DNA of 64,000 bases from NCBI GenBank assembly GCA_002496565.1, contig DAKJ01000015.1, forward strand, positions 48,953 to 112,952, read 5' to 3'. Source of the stretch: Methanosarcina sp. UBA289. GTDB lineage: Archaea; Halobacteriota; Methanosarcinia; Methanosarcinales; Methanosarcinaceae. Shown here piece after piece: positions 17,636 to 26,795 of this stretch. The notes beneath the pieces are model-generated. The model searched no databases. It saw nothing but the letters and a program-made list of their open reading frames with translations, and was not told the origin of the DNA. Each line of letters begins with the position of its first letter. Within the stretch, counting starts at the first letter, position 1. Both the position numbers and the translations under genes were made by a program.

Positions 17636-18025
17636 TCAGGTCTGCTCAGGAAGGGCATCAAGACCCTGTTTTTTTCGGTATTCATTTATTGCGCTGTGGA
17701 TTGCTTCTCTGGAAAGAACTGAACACTCTAGCTTGCCTGGAGGCAATCCTTCAAGAGCCTCAGCGACTGCCTCGTTTGTAAGCTCCCAGGCTTCTTTGAG
17801 GGTCTTTCCTTTTATCAGTTCAGTTGCCATGCTACTGGATGCGATTGCTGCCGCACAACCGAAAGTCTTGAACTTGGCATCTTCAACTCTATTGTCCCGA
17901 ATTTTCAGGAAAATTTTCATGTGGTCCCCATGTGGGTTTCCTGCTTCCCCAACGCCATCAGCATCTTCAATTTCCCCTACATTTCTCGGATTCATGAAGT
18001 GATCCATGACTTTTTTATTGTACAC
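17636..18025 (-). CDS. iscU: IscU/NifU-type Fe-S scaffold lacking the first conserved Cys
   Basis: This 129-residue scaffold would receive sulfur from IscS and assemble 2Fe-2S/4Fe-4S clusters. The fold signatures are intact: HFMNPRNVGEIEDADGVGEAGNP-type N-terminus, FKTFGCAAAIASSS (C57) and LECSVLSREAIHSAI (C101). The first cluster Cys of the family, normally in GxPxCGD, is absent: the protein reads GNPHGD with H32 at that place and one residue fewer. The GTG start is supported by GGGGGAG 5 bases upstream. It follows iscS by 39 bases in one transcript. Confidence 0.88.
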   Translation of the reverse strand: MYNKKVMDHFMNPRNVGEIEDADGVGEAGNPHGDHMKIFLKIRDNRVEDAKFKTFGCAAAIASSSMATELIKGKTLKEAWELTNEAVAEALEGLPPGKLECSVLSREAIHSAINEYRKKQGLDALPEQT

Positions 18026-18064
18026 AAAACTCCCCCAATTCTCACATTCCTGTACATTTTCAAT

Positions 18065-19255
18065 TTATTTTTTACATGCAGTTTCAGGTTTATAGAAAGG
18101 AGACATAGCTCTAAGCTTTTCAACGGTTTCAGGCAAGACCTCAAGTACATAATCAATATCTTCTTCGGAATTTTCATCCCCAAGGGTCAGGCGAAGAGAA
18201 CCCTGAGCTATTTCTGGAGGCAATCCTATTGCCCTGAGTACATGTGAGGGATCTAGAGAACCTGACGAGCAGGCACTGCCTGTAGAACTGCAGATCCCCA
18301 TCGCGTCAAGCATGAGAAGAAGGGACTCACCTTCAATGTACTCAAAACTGAAGTTCAAGTTATCCGAAAGGCGCTTTTCGGGATGCCCGTTAAGCCTACA
18401 ACTAGGAATTTCCAGGATTCCGGCAAGTAGACGGTCTCTCATTTTTCTCATTTTCACATTGTGCTCCTCAAGCATTGGTGTTGCGAGTTCTATCGCCTTT
18501 CCCAATCCCACAATACCTGCAACATTCTCTGTTCCAGCTCGTTTGTTGCGTTCCTGGCCGCCTCCATGCATATAGTTGTCGATTTCTGTTCCTTCTCGTA
18601 GATATAGTGCTCCTACTCCCTTAGGTCCGTAAAACTTATGGGAGGAAAGGGAAAGCATATCTACATTCCTGTCTTTCTTTTCCATATTGAGGGAAATCTT
18701 ACCTATTACCTGTACGGCATCGGTATGAAAAGGAATCCCATATTCTTTTGCAATCTTACCTATCTCAGGAATTGGCTCTATTGTCCCTATCTCATTATTT
18801 GCATACATCACCGATATTAGGATGGTATCTTCCCTGATTGCGGCCTCCACTTCTGCCGGATCTACAAGTCCGTACCTGTCCACAGGCAGATAGGTCACAT
18901 CAAAACCTTGAGTTTCCAGATACTCACAGGGATAAAGCACGGCATGATGTTCGATCGGCGTGGTAATGATATGTTTTCCTTTCTTCCTTCTGGCAAAAGC
19001 TGTTCCCTTGATAGCCCAGTTGTCGGACTCAGTTCCTCCAGAGGTGAAATATATTTCCTCAGGATTAGCTCCCAAAGCCTTTGCAAGCTGCTCACGGGCG
19101 TTTTCCACTGCCTCTTTACCTTCTCTCCCTATTGAGTACAGAGAAGAAGGGTTTCCGAAATGTTTTTTCAAAAAAGGCAGCATAGCTTCAATGACTTCAG
19201 GTTTCGTGAAGGTGGTGGCTGCGTGGTCCATGTAAACAAAGCGCTTTTCTCTCAT
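18065..19255 (-). CDS. iscS: cysteine desulfurase IscS/NifS
   Basis: This 396-residue class V PLP enzyme takes sulfur from cysteine as a persulfide and passes it to a scaffold. The PLP lysine is K207 in SSHKFYGPKG. The persulfide cysteine is C329 in the mobile loop SSTGSACSSG. The N-terminus MREKRFVYMDHAATT is typical. GGGGGTT precedes the ATG. The next gene is iscU, so the two form a minimal ISC operon. Confidence 0.95.
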   Translation of the reverse strand: MREKRFVYMDHAATTFTKPEVIEAMLPFLKKHFGNPSSLYSIGREGKEAVENAREQLAKALGANPEEIYFTSGGTESDNWAIKGTAFARRKKGKHIITTPIEHHAVLYPCEYLETQGFDVTYLPVDRYGLVDPAEVEAAIREDTILISVMYANNEIGTIEPIPEIGKIAKEYGIPFHTDAVQVIGKISLNMEKKDRNVDMLSLSSHKFYGPKGVGALYLREGTEIDNYMHGGGQERNKRAGTENVAGIVGLGKAIELATPMLEEHNVKMRKMRDRLLAGILEIPSCRLNGHPEKRLSDNLNFSFEYIEGESLLLMLDAMGICSSTGSACSSGSLDPSHVLRAIGLPPEIAQGSLRLTLGDENSEEDIDYVLEVLPETVEKLRAMSPFYKPETACKK

Positions 19256-19742
19256 CAGAACCCCCTATGAAAATAGGGTTTTGCTCAATATGAATTTATT
19301 GCATTCGCTTTCTGAAGTTTCCACTTACTGGAATTTTTTAATCACAAGATTTTTTTAATATTTTCATTCCTCTTTAGGAAGCCCTGGCTTTTCAATGTAA
19401 ACGATTTTTTATTATAATAAATATTGAAGATCCTTATCCTGACTTTTCTGGCATTTTAATGATTTTGAATCACCTTAAGGTTCTTGAACAATCTTACTAT
19501 TTTTGAATTATGATGATCCTATATTACTAATGGTGCTATTTATAAGTCTATTTTATATAATAACCAACATATTTATAAATAAAGTTCTGAATCTAAACGC
19601 TAAGTATTATGTCACCTGGTAATGGGTAGCATCGGGTATAACATCTACGACAATCTCTGCTGGAGAGCTGACCTATCACAGTTGATTCTTTCAGGAATAT
19701 ACTGGATCTGGAGAACTTGTCGAATCATTACCTGGAGGAAGG
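19256..19742. other. AT-rich spacer upstream of iscS, no gene seen
   Basis: This spacer holds the iscS promoter on the minus strand and leads into a gene remnant on the plus strand. GC content rises from about 19620 onward, which suggests the remnant may once have extended further upstream, but no frame is readable there. Confidence 0.4.
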
Positions 19743-20026
19743 ATGATTTGTGTGGGTCATTATATTGTAAGGATTCGCACCGATACATGGGATCGGCTGC
19801 GTGACCTTCAACGCCTCTACGGCCTTGATGTCTTTGGCCAGACGGCAAAGCAGCTTGCTGACGGTTCATTTGAGATCCAGGGAGTACTCCCGGACGAGAT
19901 GATTGAATATCTGTCCAGAAAGGATACCAGATAGAGATTCTTGCCGATGCTGAGGAGATAGTAAGAGAGCGCGCGAAGGGTGTGGTCGGTCCTGGTTCAC
20001 AGCCCGGAAACCGGGTAGACCAGTAA
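19743..20026 (+). pseudogene. frameshifted remnant of an unidentified gene
   Basis: ATG 19743 opens a 63-codon frame with gene-like codon use, YIVRIRTDTWDRLRDLQRLY at its start, ending early at 19932-19934. Skipping one missing base near 19922 restores a second in-frame stretch (KGYQIEILADAEEIVRERAK and onward) to TAA 20024-20026. The combined product of about 95 residues reads smoothly across the join. GGAGG lies just upstream. The VLPDEMIEYLSRKGYQIEIL pattern resembles N-terminal segments of some secreted zinc carboxypeptidases (M14), but the catalytic domain is absent. A sequencing error is the alternative to a real frameshift. Confidence 0.6.
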
Positions 20027-20379
20027 TATTTATTACTTACGTAGCTGAACTGAAAAACCAATAGCATTAAACCTTTAAAGATCTAAAACGCAAATTCAAA
20101 CAACAAGTGCTTATTGTACTTGATTTTGTACCTCAAATACGTAAGTCCTAAAAATGAGTAAGTCTTGAAAATGCATAAGCCCTAACAGTAATGAGTAAAA
20201 CAATTACGGTTAACAGACTGGGCAGCACTCCTGCTCTCACAATATTTCTTTCACTTTTTTGAATAACAGGTAAACTCATTTTCATCGAATACGGGAATAC
20301 AAGATAATCTGATAAACCGAAAATTAGATATATGAGGTTTTTGTAGTCCCATTTCTATCTAGTGGAGGAAAATATAAAT
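20027..20379. other. spacer with a degenerate 15-17 bp tandem repeat
   Basis: The spacer between the gene remnant and lrgA. Three related units occupy 20135-20183, each with a core of the form TAAGTCYT preceded by AAAATG. The rest must hold the lrgAB promoter. Confidence 0.45.
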
Positions 20380-20856
20380 TTGTTAAAGCAATTTTCAATA
20401 ATTCTGAGCATATATTTCCTAGGAGAAATAATACAGAAAGCTTCAGGAATACCAATTCCAGGCAACGTAATAGGAATGCTCATCCTGTTCTTCGGTCTGT
20501 ATACAGGCATAATTAAACTCAATCTTATTGGTAAAATAAGTGAGTTTTTGCTTGATAACCTGGCTTTTTTCTTTCTTCCCGCAGGCATTAGCCTTATAAC
20601 TTGTTTTACCCTGCTTGAAGGAAAATTGACTGTGATTATTGTAGTTTCCCTTATCTCTACCGTGGTAACAATGGCTGTGACAGGACTTACAGTGGAACTT
20701 GTTAAAAAGTTCCTCGCGAGAAAGCCTGCAAAGGCAGCCTGCTGCATAGAAAACGGGGGCAATAAAGGCAGTAAAAGCAATAGCAATAAGAGCCGATCTG
20801 GAATCAACACAAAAAGAATGCATACCTGCGAGAAAAGAGCAGAAGAGGAGAGTTGA
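20380..20856 (+). CDS. lrgA: LrgA/CidA-family membrane protein
   Basis: This holin-like protein has four hydrophobic segments and the family signature PIPGNVIGMLILF near residue 27. The block LLDNLAFFFLPAGISLI follows at the expected place. In bacteria CidA/LrgA pairs with CidB/LrgB and affects cell lysis or export of small organic acids such as pyruvate; the archaeal role is unknown. A GTG at 20362 is in frame, but its own codons contain GGAGG (20364-20368), which fits better as the ribosome site of TTG 20380. A polar tail of about 45 residues rich in Lys, Ser and Asn is unusual. The stop overlaps the start region of lrgB. Confidence 0.83.
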   Translation: MLKQFSIILSIYFLGEIIQKASGIPIPGNVIGMLILFFGLYTGIIKLNLIGKISEFLLDNLAFFFLPAGISLITCFTLLEGKLTVIIVVSLISTVVTMAVTGLTVELVKKFLARKPAKAACCIENGGNKGSKSNSNKSRSGINTKRMHTCEKRAEEES

Positions 20857-20858
20857 AG

Positions 20859-21575
20859 GTGAAGATAGAATTTTTGAACGAATTTCTCAACACGCCCCTG
20901 TTTGGAATCTTACTCTCTTTGATAAGTTTCCAGATAGGTACCCTGCTGTATAAAAAGACCCGTCTCTCTATCCTTAATCCTCTTCTTGTGGCATCGATAC
21001 TCGTGATTACTTTCCTCCTCTATTTCGGAGTTGATTTTGAGACTTACAACCGTGGAGGAGATTACATCTCATTCTTTCTCGGACCGGCTACTGTAGTTCT
21101 TGCTGTTCCTCTATACAGGAAAATCCGGTTGTTGAAAAGTAATGCCCTTCCTATCCTTGCTGGGATTATTGTAGGCTGCACAGCCGGGATTTCAAGTATT
21201 CTTATGCTATCCAACCTTTTAGGGCTTGATGAGGTCATAAGCCGATCCCTCGCCCCAAAATCCGTAACAACTCCCATCGGAATAGAAATCTCAAAACAGA
21301 TAGGTGGCTTGCCTGCATTAACAGTAGCCGCAATCGTATTTACCGGGATCGCAGGAGCTATCTTGGGTCCGTTTATATGTCGCTGCTTCCGGATAAAAGA
21401 CAAAGTTGCAGTCGGTGTTGCAATCGGCACTGCCTCACACGCACTTGGGACAACAAGGGCAATAGAACTTGGAGAAACCGAAGGTGCAATGAGCGGGCTT
21501 GCAATAGGTATTGCAGGCTTGCTTACGGTTTTTCTGGTTCCTTTGCTTTTTTACATTTTCGGACTTATATCTTAA
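20859..21575 (+). CDS. lrgB: LrgB/CidB-family membrane protein
   Basis: This is a membrane protein of about 238 residues with the LrgB signatures FFLGPATVVLAVPLYR, SVTTPIGIEIS, and GTASHALGTTRAIELGE. It is the partner of LrgA. TTG 20853 and GTG 20859 are both in frame. GAGGAG at 20845-20850 lies 8 bases before GTG 20859 and only 2 before TTG 20853, so GTG is chosen. The two genes overlap or abut and are translationally coupled. Confidence 0.88.
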   Translation: MKIEFLNEFLNTPLFGILLSLISFQIGTLLYKKTRLSILNPLLVASILVITFLLYFGVDFETYNRGGDYISFFLGPATVVLAVPLYRKIRLLKSNALPILAGIIVGCTAGISSILMLSNLLGLDEVISRSLAPKSVTTPIGIEISKQIGGLPALTVAAIVFTGIAGAILGPFICRCFRIKDKVAVGVAIGTASHALGTTRAIELGETEGAMSGLAIGIAGLLTVFLVPLLFYIFGLIS

Positions 21576-21674
21576 ACGGCAAATGGCTGATCTTAAACAA
21601 TTGAATTCCAGTTTCAGGTGCAAATACTACTCTAATACTACTTTTTTACCAATGTTTTTTTGGATTTTTTCAGG

Positions 21675-22088
21675 TTATCGGAAATTCGTGTACATTCTCA
21701 TCTGCCACTGACCATTCTGTATTCTTTTTCTTATAATTCCTTTCGCCATTGCCACATAGATTTCCCTTATCTGCGGTATAAGCATAGAGAACCCTATTAT
21801 ATCAGACAGGAAGCCCGGAGTTAGAAGGGCAAAGCTTCCAACTAATACAAAGAATCCGTGCAGGAGCTCGTTCCCTGGCATGTATCCCCTGCTTGTTGCT
21901 TCTTGGATCTCGCGGAGTACGCGAAAACCCTGAGATTTTGCAAGGTAAGCGCCCAGACTTGCGGTTATCAGGATAATAAGTACAGTGTTTAGGGCTCCGA
22001 TCATTCCCCCGATCTTAATGAGCAAATAAAGCTCAATAATGGGGATAATCAGGAAAACCGAGAAGAGTTTAAAAAACATGCTGATCAT
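21675..22088 (-). CDS. fxsA: FxsA-family membrane protein
   Basis: This 137-residue protein has three or four hydrophobic segments. The family signatures are visible: PIIELYLLIKIGGMIG near residue 16, LGAYLAKSQGFRVLREIQ near 50, and LLTPGFLSDIIGF near 95. FxsA in E. coli affects phage T7 exclusion by F plasmid when overproduced; the normal role is unknown. It converges on lrgB with a gap of about 100 bases. Confidence 0.85.
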   Translation of the reverse strand: MISMFFKLFSVFLIIPIIELYLLIKIGGMIGALNTVLIILITASLGAYLAKSQGFRVLREIQEATSRGYMPGNELLHGFFVLVGSFALLTPGFLSDIIGFSMLIPQIREIYVAMAKGIIRKRIQNGQWQMRMYTNFR

Positions 22089-22588
22089 TTTCAGAATTTT
22101 GAATTATTATAGTACTGATATGTACTTAATAACAAATATCAATAAACATTATTAATAGTTAAAGTACGTTTTTAAGTCTTACATTAAGAAGCTACTACTT
22201 TTCTTATATCTTTTGTTAAACTTCAACATTATCTTCTTTTCCGTTGAAGATATTAATCCTTCAATTTTTATATATTTATTTTTCTTGATTTTTCCTTTAA
22301 CAAATCTACTTTTATTCTGCAAACTTCGCTTTGTCAGGAAAGTGTTGTTGCTTTAAGCAGGCAATTTTTTTATTTAGCGATACAAGAGGATAGTCTGTTA
22401 TATGATTGGTATAATACACTATGTTCATAATATAACGCACGATCCATAAAACTAATATTATACTCGAGATTTTACGCACTACTCACTCACTAATATATTC
22501 TATTAAATGTAAAATATACTCCGGATGTTACAAAGATAGTTTCATTTATCCCCTAAAAAAACATTTACTTTTCTGAGGTGCCGGGTAT
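22089..22588. other. AT-rich spacer upstream of fxsA and the first TPR gene
   Basis: About 500 bases between divergent genes, so both promoters lie here. A TATA-like AAAATATA near 22510 and the ribosome site GAGGTG at 22576-22581 serve the TPR gene. No gene is seen. Confidence 0.4.
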
Positions 22589-23776
22589 ATGGACTTTGAT
22601 GTAGTTGACGAGTTTGTATATAGTATTATTGGATTTACAGGATCCGATCAGAAAAATCTGTGTTCTGCAGTTGATTTCGCTTTGGATCTTGCGGAAAAAA
22701 GCTCACTTTCCCCCAACATCTTGCTTGATCTTTCAAATGCTTGCAAGCAACAGAAAATGATCACGGAAGAATATGTTCTCGCAAAAGCCTGTTCACTACG
22801 GGCCTCTGGAAAACTCCGTGAAGACGCCTGTTTTGCGCTAGGTATTGCAGCGCATGTTCTGGGCTTTTCCCTAGAAGCTGAGGCAAGCTATCTGGAAGCT
22901 CTAAAAGAAAATCCAGATAACGGAGATGTAAGGTGTGCCTATGCCGAGCTACTTTTAGAACTCGGAAGGTCTGAGGATGCTGAGGAGGAATTTAAAAGAG
23001 TACTTGAAGCCTCTCCAGAGCATGTAAAGGCGAACACAGGATATGCTTACCTCCTGACTGAGTACGGGTATGTAAGGGAGGCAGAAGAGTGCTACTCAAG
23101 GGCGCTTACGGCAGATTCTGACTATGTTCCTGCGAGAGGCGGGTACGCAAACCTGCTCTTCGAACTGGGAAGGCTCAGGGAAGCGGAAAAGGAATACAGG
23201 CTTGCAATAGAACTGGATCCTGAAGACCCAAGCCTCCATCACAACTGCGGGGTTTTACTTTCTTTCCTAGGGCGCTACTCAGAAGCTGAAGATGAGTACA
23301 GAAAAGCTCTTTCTCTTAATCCGAGACACAGGCGGACTCTTTTTAACTACGGAAATCTCCTTGCAAGAGAAGGTAGAGTTTCTGAAGCCGAAGCGCAGTA
23401 CATGGAAGCTCTTGCTCTTGATCAGAACGATGCAAAAGTCCATTCCAATTATGCAAATCTTCTGGCTCGCTTTGGAAGGAGGTATGAAGCTGAAATGGAA
23501 TACAAGAAAGCGCTCAGTCTGGACCCTGAGAGTGCGGAAGGACACTACAGTTACGGAAATCTCCTTTCAGAGATCGGGCGCTTCTCAGAAGCCCAGGACC
23601 AGTATGAGAAGGCTCTTGTCTTGAATCCGTATTATCCTCCTCTTCATTACAGTTACGGCCTTCTTATGAGAAAGATGGGGCGCTTTAACGAAGCCAAAAA
23701 GGAATACACAAAGGCCATGCAGCTAGATCCGGATATAGGAAGCAAAATGACAGAAACCTGGATCATAATGGACTAG
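22589..23776 (+). CDS. TPR-repeat protein, paralogue 1
   Basis: A 395-residue protein. Residues 1 to about 95 are a non-repeat helical domain (DVVDEFVYSIIGF at the start) shared with the protein at 25724. About eight tandem TPRs of 34 residues then follow, with the usual A-x-Y and A-L-x-x-x-P spacing (for example GRYSEAEDEYRKALSLNP). TPR arrays bind other proteins. No enzyme domain or membrane segment is visible. GAGGTG 8 bases before the ATG is a good ribosome site. The partner is unknown. Confidence 0.85.
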   Translation: MDFDVVDEFVYSIIGFTGSDQKNLCSAVDFALDLAEKSSLSPNILLDLSNACKQQKMITEEYVLAKACSLRASGKLREDACFALGIAAHVLGFSLEAEASYLEALKENPDNGDVRCAYAELLLELGRSEDAEEEFKRVLEASPEHVKANTGYAYLLTEYGYVREAEECYSRALTADSDYVPARGGYANLLFELGRLREAEKEYRLAIELDPEDPSLHHNCGVLLSFLGRYSEAEDEYRKALSLNPRHRRTLFNYGNLLAREGRVSEAEAQYMEALALDQNDAKVHSNYANLLARFGRRYEAEMEYKKALSLDPESAEGHYSYGNLLSEIGRFSEAQDQYEKALVLNPYYPPLHYSYGLLMRKMGRFNEAKKEYTKAMQLDPDIGSKMTETWIIMD

Positions 23777-23997
23777 ATCAATGTTAGAAACTTTACCTAA
23801 TATATCCCTATCTTATTTTCTGATAAAAAATATCCAACCCCGGCATTTTCTTTTCTACTTTTGATTAATTCTCTGTATGGGCTGACATATTCGGAACATA
23901 CTAAAGTAGAGTTTTTCGTAGATCCTAACGGCTCAACAGGAGTCAACTTTGTCTTAGGATAAGCTTTCTTTCTGAGTAAGCGTTTTTCATATTCCTA

Positions 23998-24801
23998 TTA
24001 ATTTCCGAAGATGAACAATTTAATCTCTTCTTTTTCATATAGCGCAAAAGCTGCCGCATTTCCGAGTCCCACGTAATCAGGACAGGAAAAAAGGGAGAGT
24101 AGTTTTCCATCAAACCACCACTTATATCCGTTCTCAAGGGCTGTGTGGCCTCTAATAATCCTTTTCAGGTTATTTGTCTCTAAAAAGCCATCCACAATAT
24201 CTGGCCCGAATTCTTTTACAGTCGAACCTCGGATTGAAGAGGTAAGTCCGGCACGTTTCGATGGATCATTCCAGAGATATGGAAAGGCAAAGGCTTCTTC
24301 CTTCCTGATACTATCAATGCTGCCGGTTCCGTTAATTCCTCCATGTACGCAAAAGGTGTGCCCCAAAAGTACCGCAGCTATAGGCATTTTATCGTACGTT
24401 AGGCTGATTCTCAAGAGAAACTCCTGATCTAAACCTATTTCCTCAAAAAAACCGTAGTAGAGATTCATGTCCACAGTTTCGTGGTTTCCCCTTAGAAGAA
24501 ATATATGGTCAGGATCTTCAAGTTTCAATCGGAAAAGCCTTATAAGGACTTCTGTACCTTGCGGTCCTCTGTCTACGTAATCCCCGAGAAAAAGAACATT
24601 CTTACAATTCAGTTCTTTCCTTTTTCCTATTACGAATTCAAGGGCCTGCGAATCTCCATGAATATCTCCAATAATCATTACCGGATCGGCGTCAATTCGA
24701 AGCACGGCAGGTTCTGCCTCCAAAACGCGGTCTATTCTAGGGAGAAGAAGAAGCAGTTCTTCCTTTGCGGCAGTTTTCCTGGAGACCTTTTCTGATACCA
24801 T
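23998..24801 (-). CDS. PPP-family serine/threonine protein phosphatase
   Basis: This metallophosphoesterase has the PPP signature set in order: GDIHG (D46, H48), GDYVDRG (D74), LRGNHE (N106, H107), and later HGGI and RGHT, which complete the two-metal site. PPP enzymes remove phosphate from Ser/Thr in proteins, and archaeal versions such as this are similar to eukaryotic PP1/PP2A cores. A TTG at 24819 is in frame, but ATG 24801 has GGTGAG just upstream and is preferred. It is convergent with the first TPR gene. The target proteins are unknown. Confidence 0.87.
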   Translation of the reverse strand: MVSEKVSRKTAAKEELLLLLPRIDRVLEAEPAVLRIDADPVMIIGDIHGDSQALEFVIGKRKELNCKNVLFLGDYVDRGPQGTEVLIRLFRLKLEDPDHIFLLRGNHETVDMNLYYGFFEEIGLDQEFLLRISLTYDKMPIAAVLLGHTFCVHGGINGTGSIDSIRKEEAFAFPYLWNDPSKRAGLTSSIRGSTVKEFGPDIVDGFLETNNLKRIIRGHTALENGYKWWFDGKLLSLFSCPDYVGLGNAAAFALYEKEEIKLFIFGN

Positions 24802-25173
24802 GGACTCACCCCTGTTCAAGGCCCTCTTTGGGAGCCAATTTCAATTTTTCTATATGGATTGATAGGGAAGCTAATCTGAAAATGTTCTTTGTATACAGGG
24901 AATTTTTACGCGATAAATATTTCCAGGGTCTCAGAGAGAAACTTTCCACTACCCATATATGCCTTCTGATTCTGAATTTTTCGTTTTTGAAGGCAGGCTT
25001 ATAAATTCCAAAGTATAAAATCAAGTATTATGAACTTAGTAGTCTAGGCAATTAGAAATCCAGATAATCAAAAAGCCAGGCAATAAGTATTCCAGGCAAT
25101 TAAAATTCCCAAAAATTTGATTGAGTCATAAAATAAATAAAATTTTTATCCGTTATATATGGGAGGCATATTC
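24802..25173. other. spacer containing a 16-bp tandem repeat
   Basis: The phosphatase promoter (minus) and the promoter of the 130-residue protein (plus, TATA-like TTATATA near 25153) lie here. Four consecutive 16-bp units occupy 25044-25107. Confidence 0.5.
25044..25107. repeat. four degenerate 16-bp tandem units
   Basis: Units at 25044-25059, 25060-25075, 25076-25091 and 25092-25107 all begin with CCAG or CTAG. The last two, CCAGGCAATAAGTATT and CCAGGCAATTAAAATT, match at 13 of 16 positions. The period is exact. There is no unique spacer between units, so this is not CRISPR. Confidence 0.65.
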
Positions 25174-25563
25174 TTGGAACTTGATATCAATGAGCAAGAT
25201 CCTGAAGACATGGATCTTACTGATGTTGTGCTTGAATACGATGACATTGTCTCTGCAATCTCAGTTCTCGAAAAGCGCAGAGATGAGCTAAGAACGCGTA
25301 TCCTCAATGCCCTGACGGAAAAAGACATCGATGTACTGATAATAGGAGATGTGGAACTCAGGCGGCAGAAGGTTGAGTGGAAGCTCTGGCGTATCAACAA
25401 GTTAAAAGCGTATCTTATGAAAAAAGATCTCTGGGATGTAGTCGAATCAGTTGACAGGAAAACTCTTAGCAAACTGATAGAAAAAGGAATCCTTACTGAA
25501 GAGGAGCTTCAAGGTACATATGACGTAGAAACACGTTACAGTTTACATGTAAAAAGGGCCTGA
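25174..25563 (+). CDS. hypothetical helical protein
   Basis: I do not recognise this protein of about 129 residues. It is acidic at the N-terminus (ELDINEQDPEDMDLTDVV) and then helical and possibly coiled-coil (YDDIVSAISVLEKRRDELRT), ending in a Lys-rich region. GGGAGG (25161-25166) lies 7 bases before TTG 25174. The in-frame ATG at 25159 contains no ribosome site of its own, so TTG is chosen; a leaderless start at 25159 remains possible. It lies between the phosphatase and the second TPR gene. Confidence 0.6.
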   Translation: MELDINEQDPEDMDLTDVVLEYDDIVSAISVLEKRRDELRTRILNALTEKDIDVLIIGDVELRRQKVEWKLWRINKLKAYLMKKDLWDVVESVDRKTLSKLIEKGILTEEELQGTYDVETRYSLHVKRA

Positions 25564-25723
25564 ATAAACTAGATTTCTTATTTTTTCTAAATTTTAGCTA
25601 TCAATTTTTTCTATATTGTACAGAATTTATCTTGAGGTTTTTATTAATACAGTTTTACAGCCAACTATTTATATCCAGTTGAGTAACCTCTCTTTATAGG
25701 TAAATTTCAGGAGGTTTTTAAGC

Positions 25724-26773
25724 ATGGAGATTGATGCTGTAGACAAGCTGGTTTTTCGTGTAATCGAACAGGTTGCAGCTGATAACTGTGACTTTGATAA
25801 GGTCATTGAGTTTGTCGTTTCCTTCTCAGATGAGCATTCGCTTTCCCAGGAAACCCTGCTGAAACTTTCATCTATTTTTGGTAAAAACTCTATGTACAGG
25901 GAGAAGTATGTTATTTCCAGAGCCTGTGCTTCGCTCTTCTCAGGAAAAGCCCGGGAAGACGCCCTTATGGAGGCAGGAAAAATAGCTTTTCTACTGGGTT
26001 TTAATGAACTTGCTCTACGGGAATTCAAAGAAACACTTGAGCAGAATCCCCAAAATGTCGAGGCACTTTGTGGGTGTGGAAAGGTTCTGGCTAGAGAGGG
26101 AAAAAACGATGCTGCACAGGTTCAGTACGAAAAGGCATTGGAATTCAATCCTTTCCACGTCGATACGCTTTGCAACTATGGCTGCCTTCTTTTCAAGCTC
26201 AAAAAACTGGATGAGGCCGAAGAAGTATATAGCAGAGCTTTGATTATTGATCGGAATAATGTAAGCGCCCACTGCGGCTACGGGACTTTACTTTCAAAAC
26301 TTGGGCAAACAGTCGAAGCAAGCTATCACTATACTCGAGCTCTTGAGCTTGACCCTGACCATGTGGAATCCAATTTTCGCTATGCTCGTCTCCTTGAAGA
26401 AAAGGGAGAACCTCTTGACGCCGAGAAGCACTACATAGTAGCCCTCAAAGCTGATCCTGAAGATCCACGTCCACATCTTTTCTATGCCCGTTTGCTTGCA
26501 GAACATGGGTTTATTCACGGGGCAAGGATACACTTCAGGTATGCTCTTAAACTGAAACCTGAGGATGTTGAAGCTCATTGCGAATATGCTAGGCTGCTAG
26601 CTAGGTTCGGGCACAGGCATGAAGCTGAAGTCCAGTACAAAAAAGCCCTTGAGCTTGATCCCGGACATTTCAAGACCCTGAGCGGGTATGCGGATTTGCT
26701 AAAAGAAAAAGGGCAGTACGCAGATGCCGAAGAAATTTACAGGCAGGTTGGGTTCTTTAAACGGAGTGCCTAA
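25724..26773 (+). CDS. TPR-repeat protein, paralogue 2
   Basis: A 349-residue protein with the same plan as the one at 22589: an N-terminal helical domain of about 95 residues (AVDKLVFRVIEQV, then EKYVISRACASLFSGKARED, matching EEYVLAKACSLRASGKLRED in the paralogue), followed by about seven TPRs. AGGAGG lies just before the ATG. It is probably a protein-interaction scaffold. The shared N-terminal domain is specific to the pair and is not a TPR by eye. Confidence 0.85.
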   Translation: MEIDAVDKLVFRVIEQVAADNCDFDKVIEFVVSFSDEHSLSQETLLKLSSIFGKNSMYREKYVISRACASLFSGKAREDALMEAGKIAFLLGFNELALREFKETLEQNPQNVEALCGCGKVLAREGKNDAAQVQYEKALEFNPFHVDTLCNYGCLLFKLKKLDEAEEVYSRALIIDRNNVSAHCGYGTLLSKLGQTVEASYHYTRALELDPDHVESNFRYARLLEEKGEPLDAEKHYIVALKADPEDPRPHLFYARLLAEHGFIHGARIHFRYALKLKPEDVEAHCEYARLLARFGHRHEAEVQYKKALELDPGHFKTLSGYADLLKEKGQYADAEEIYRQVGFFKRSA

Positions 26774-26795
26774 TAATTGAGTGTCTAGTGACCGA

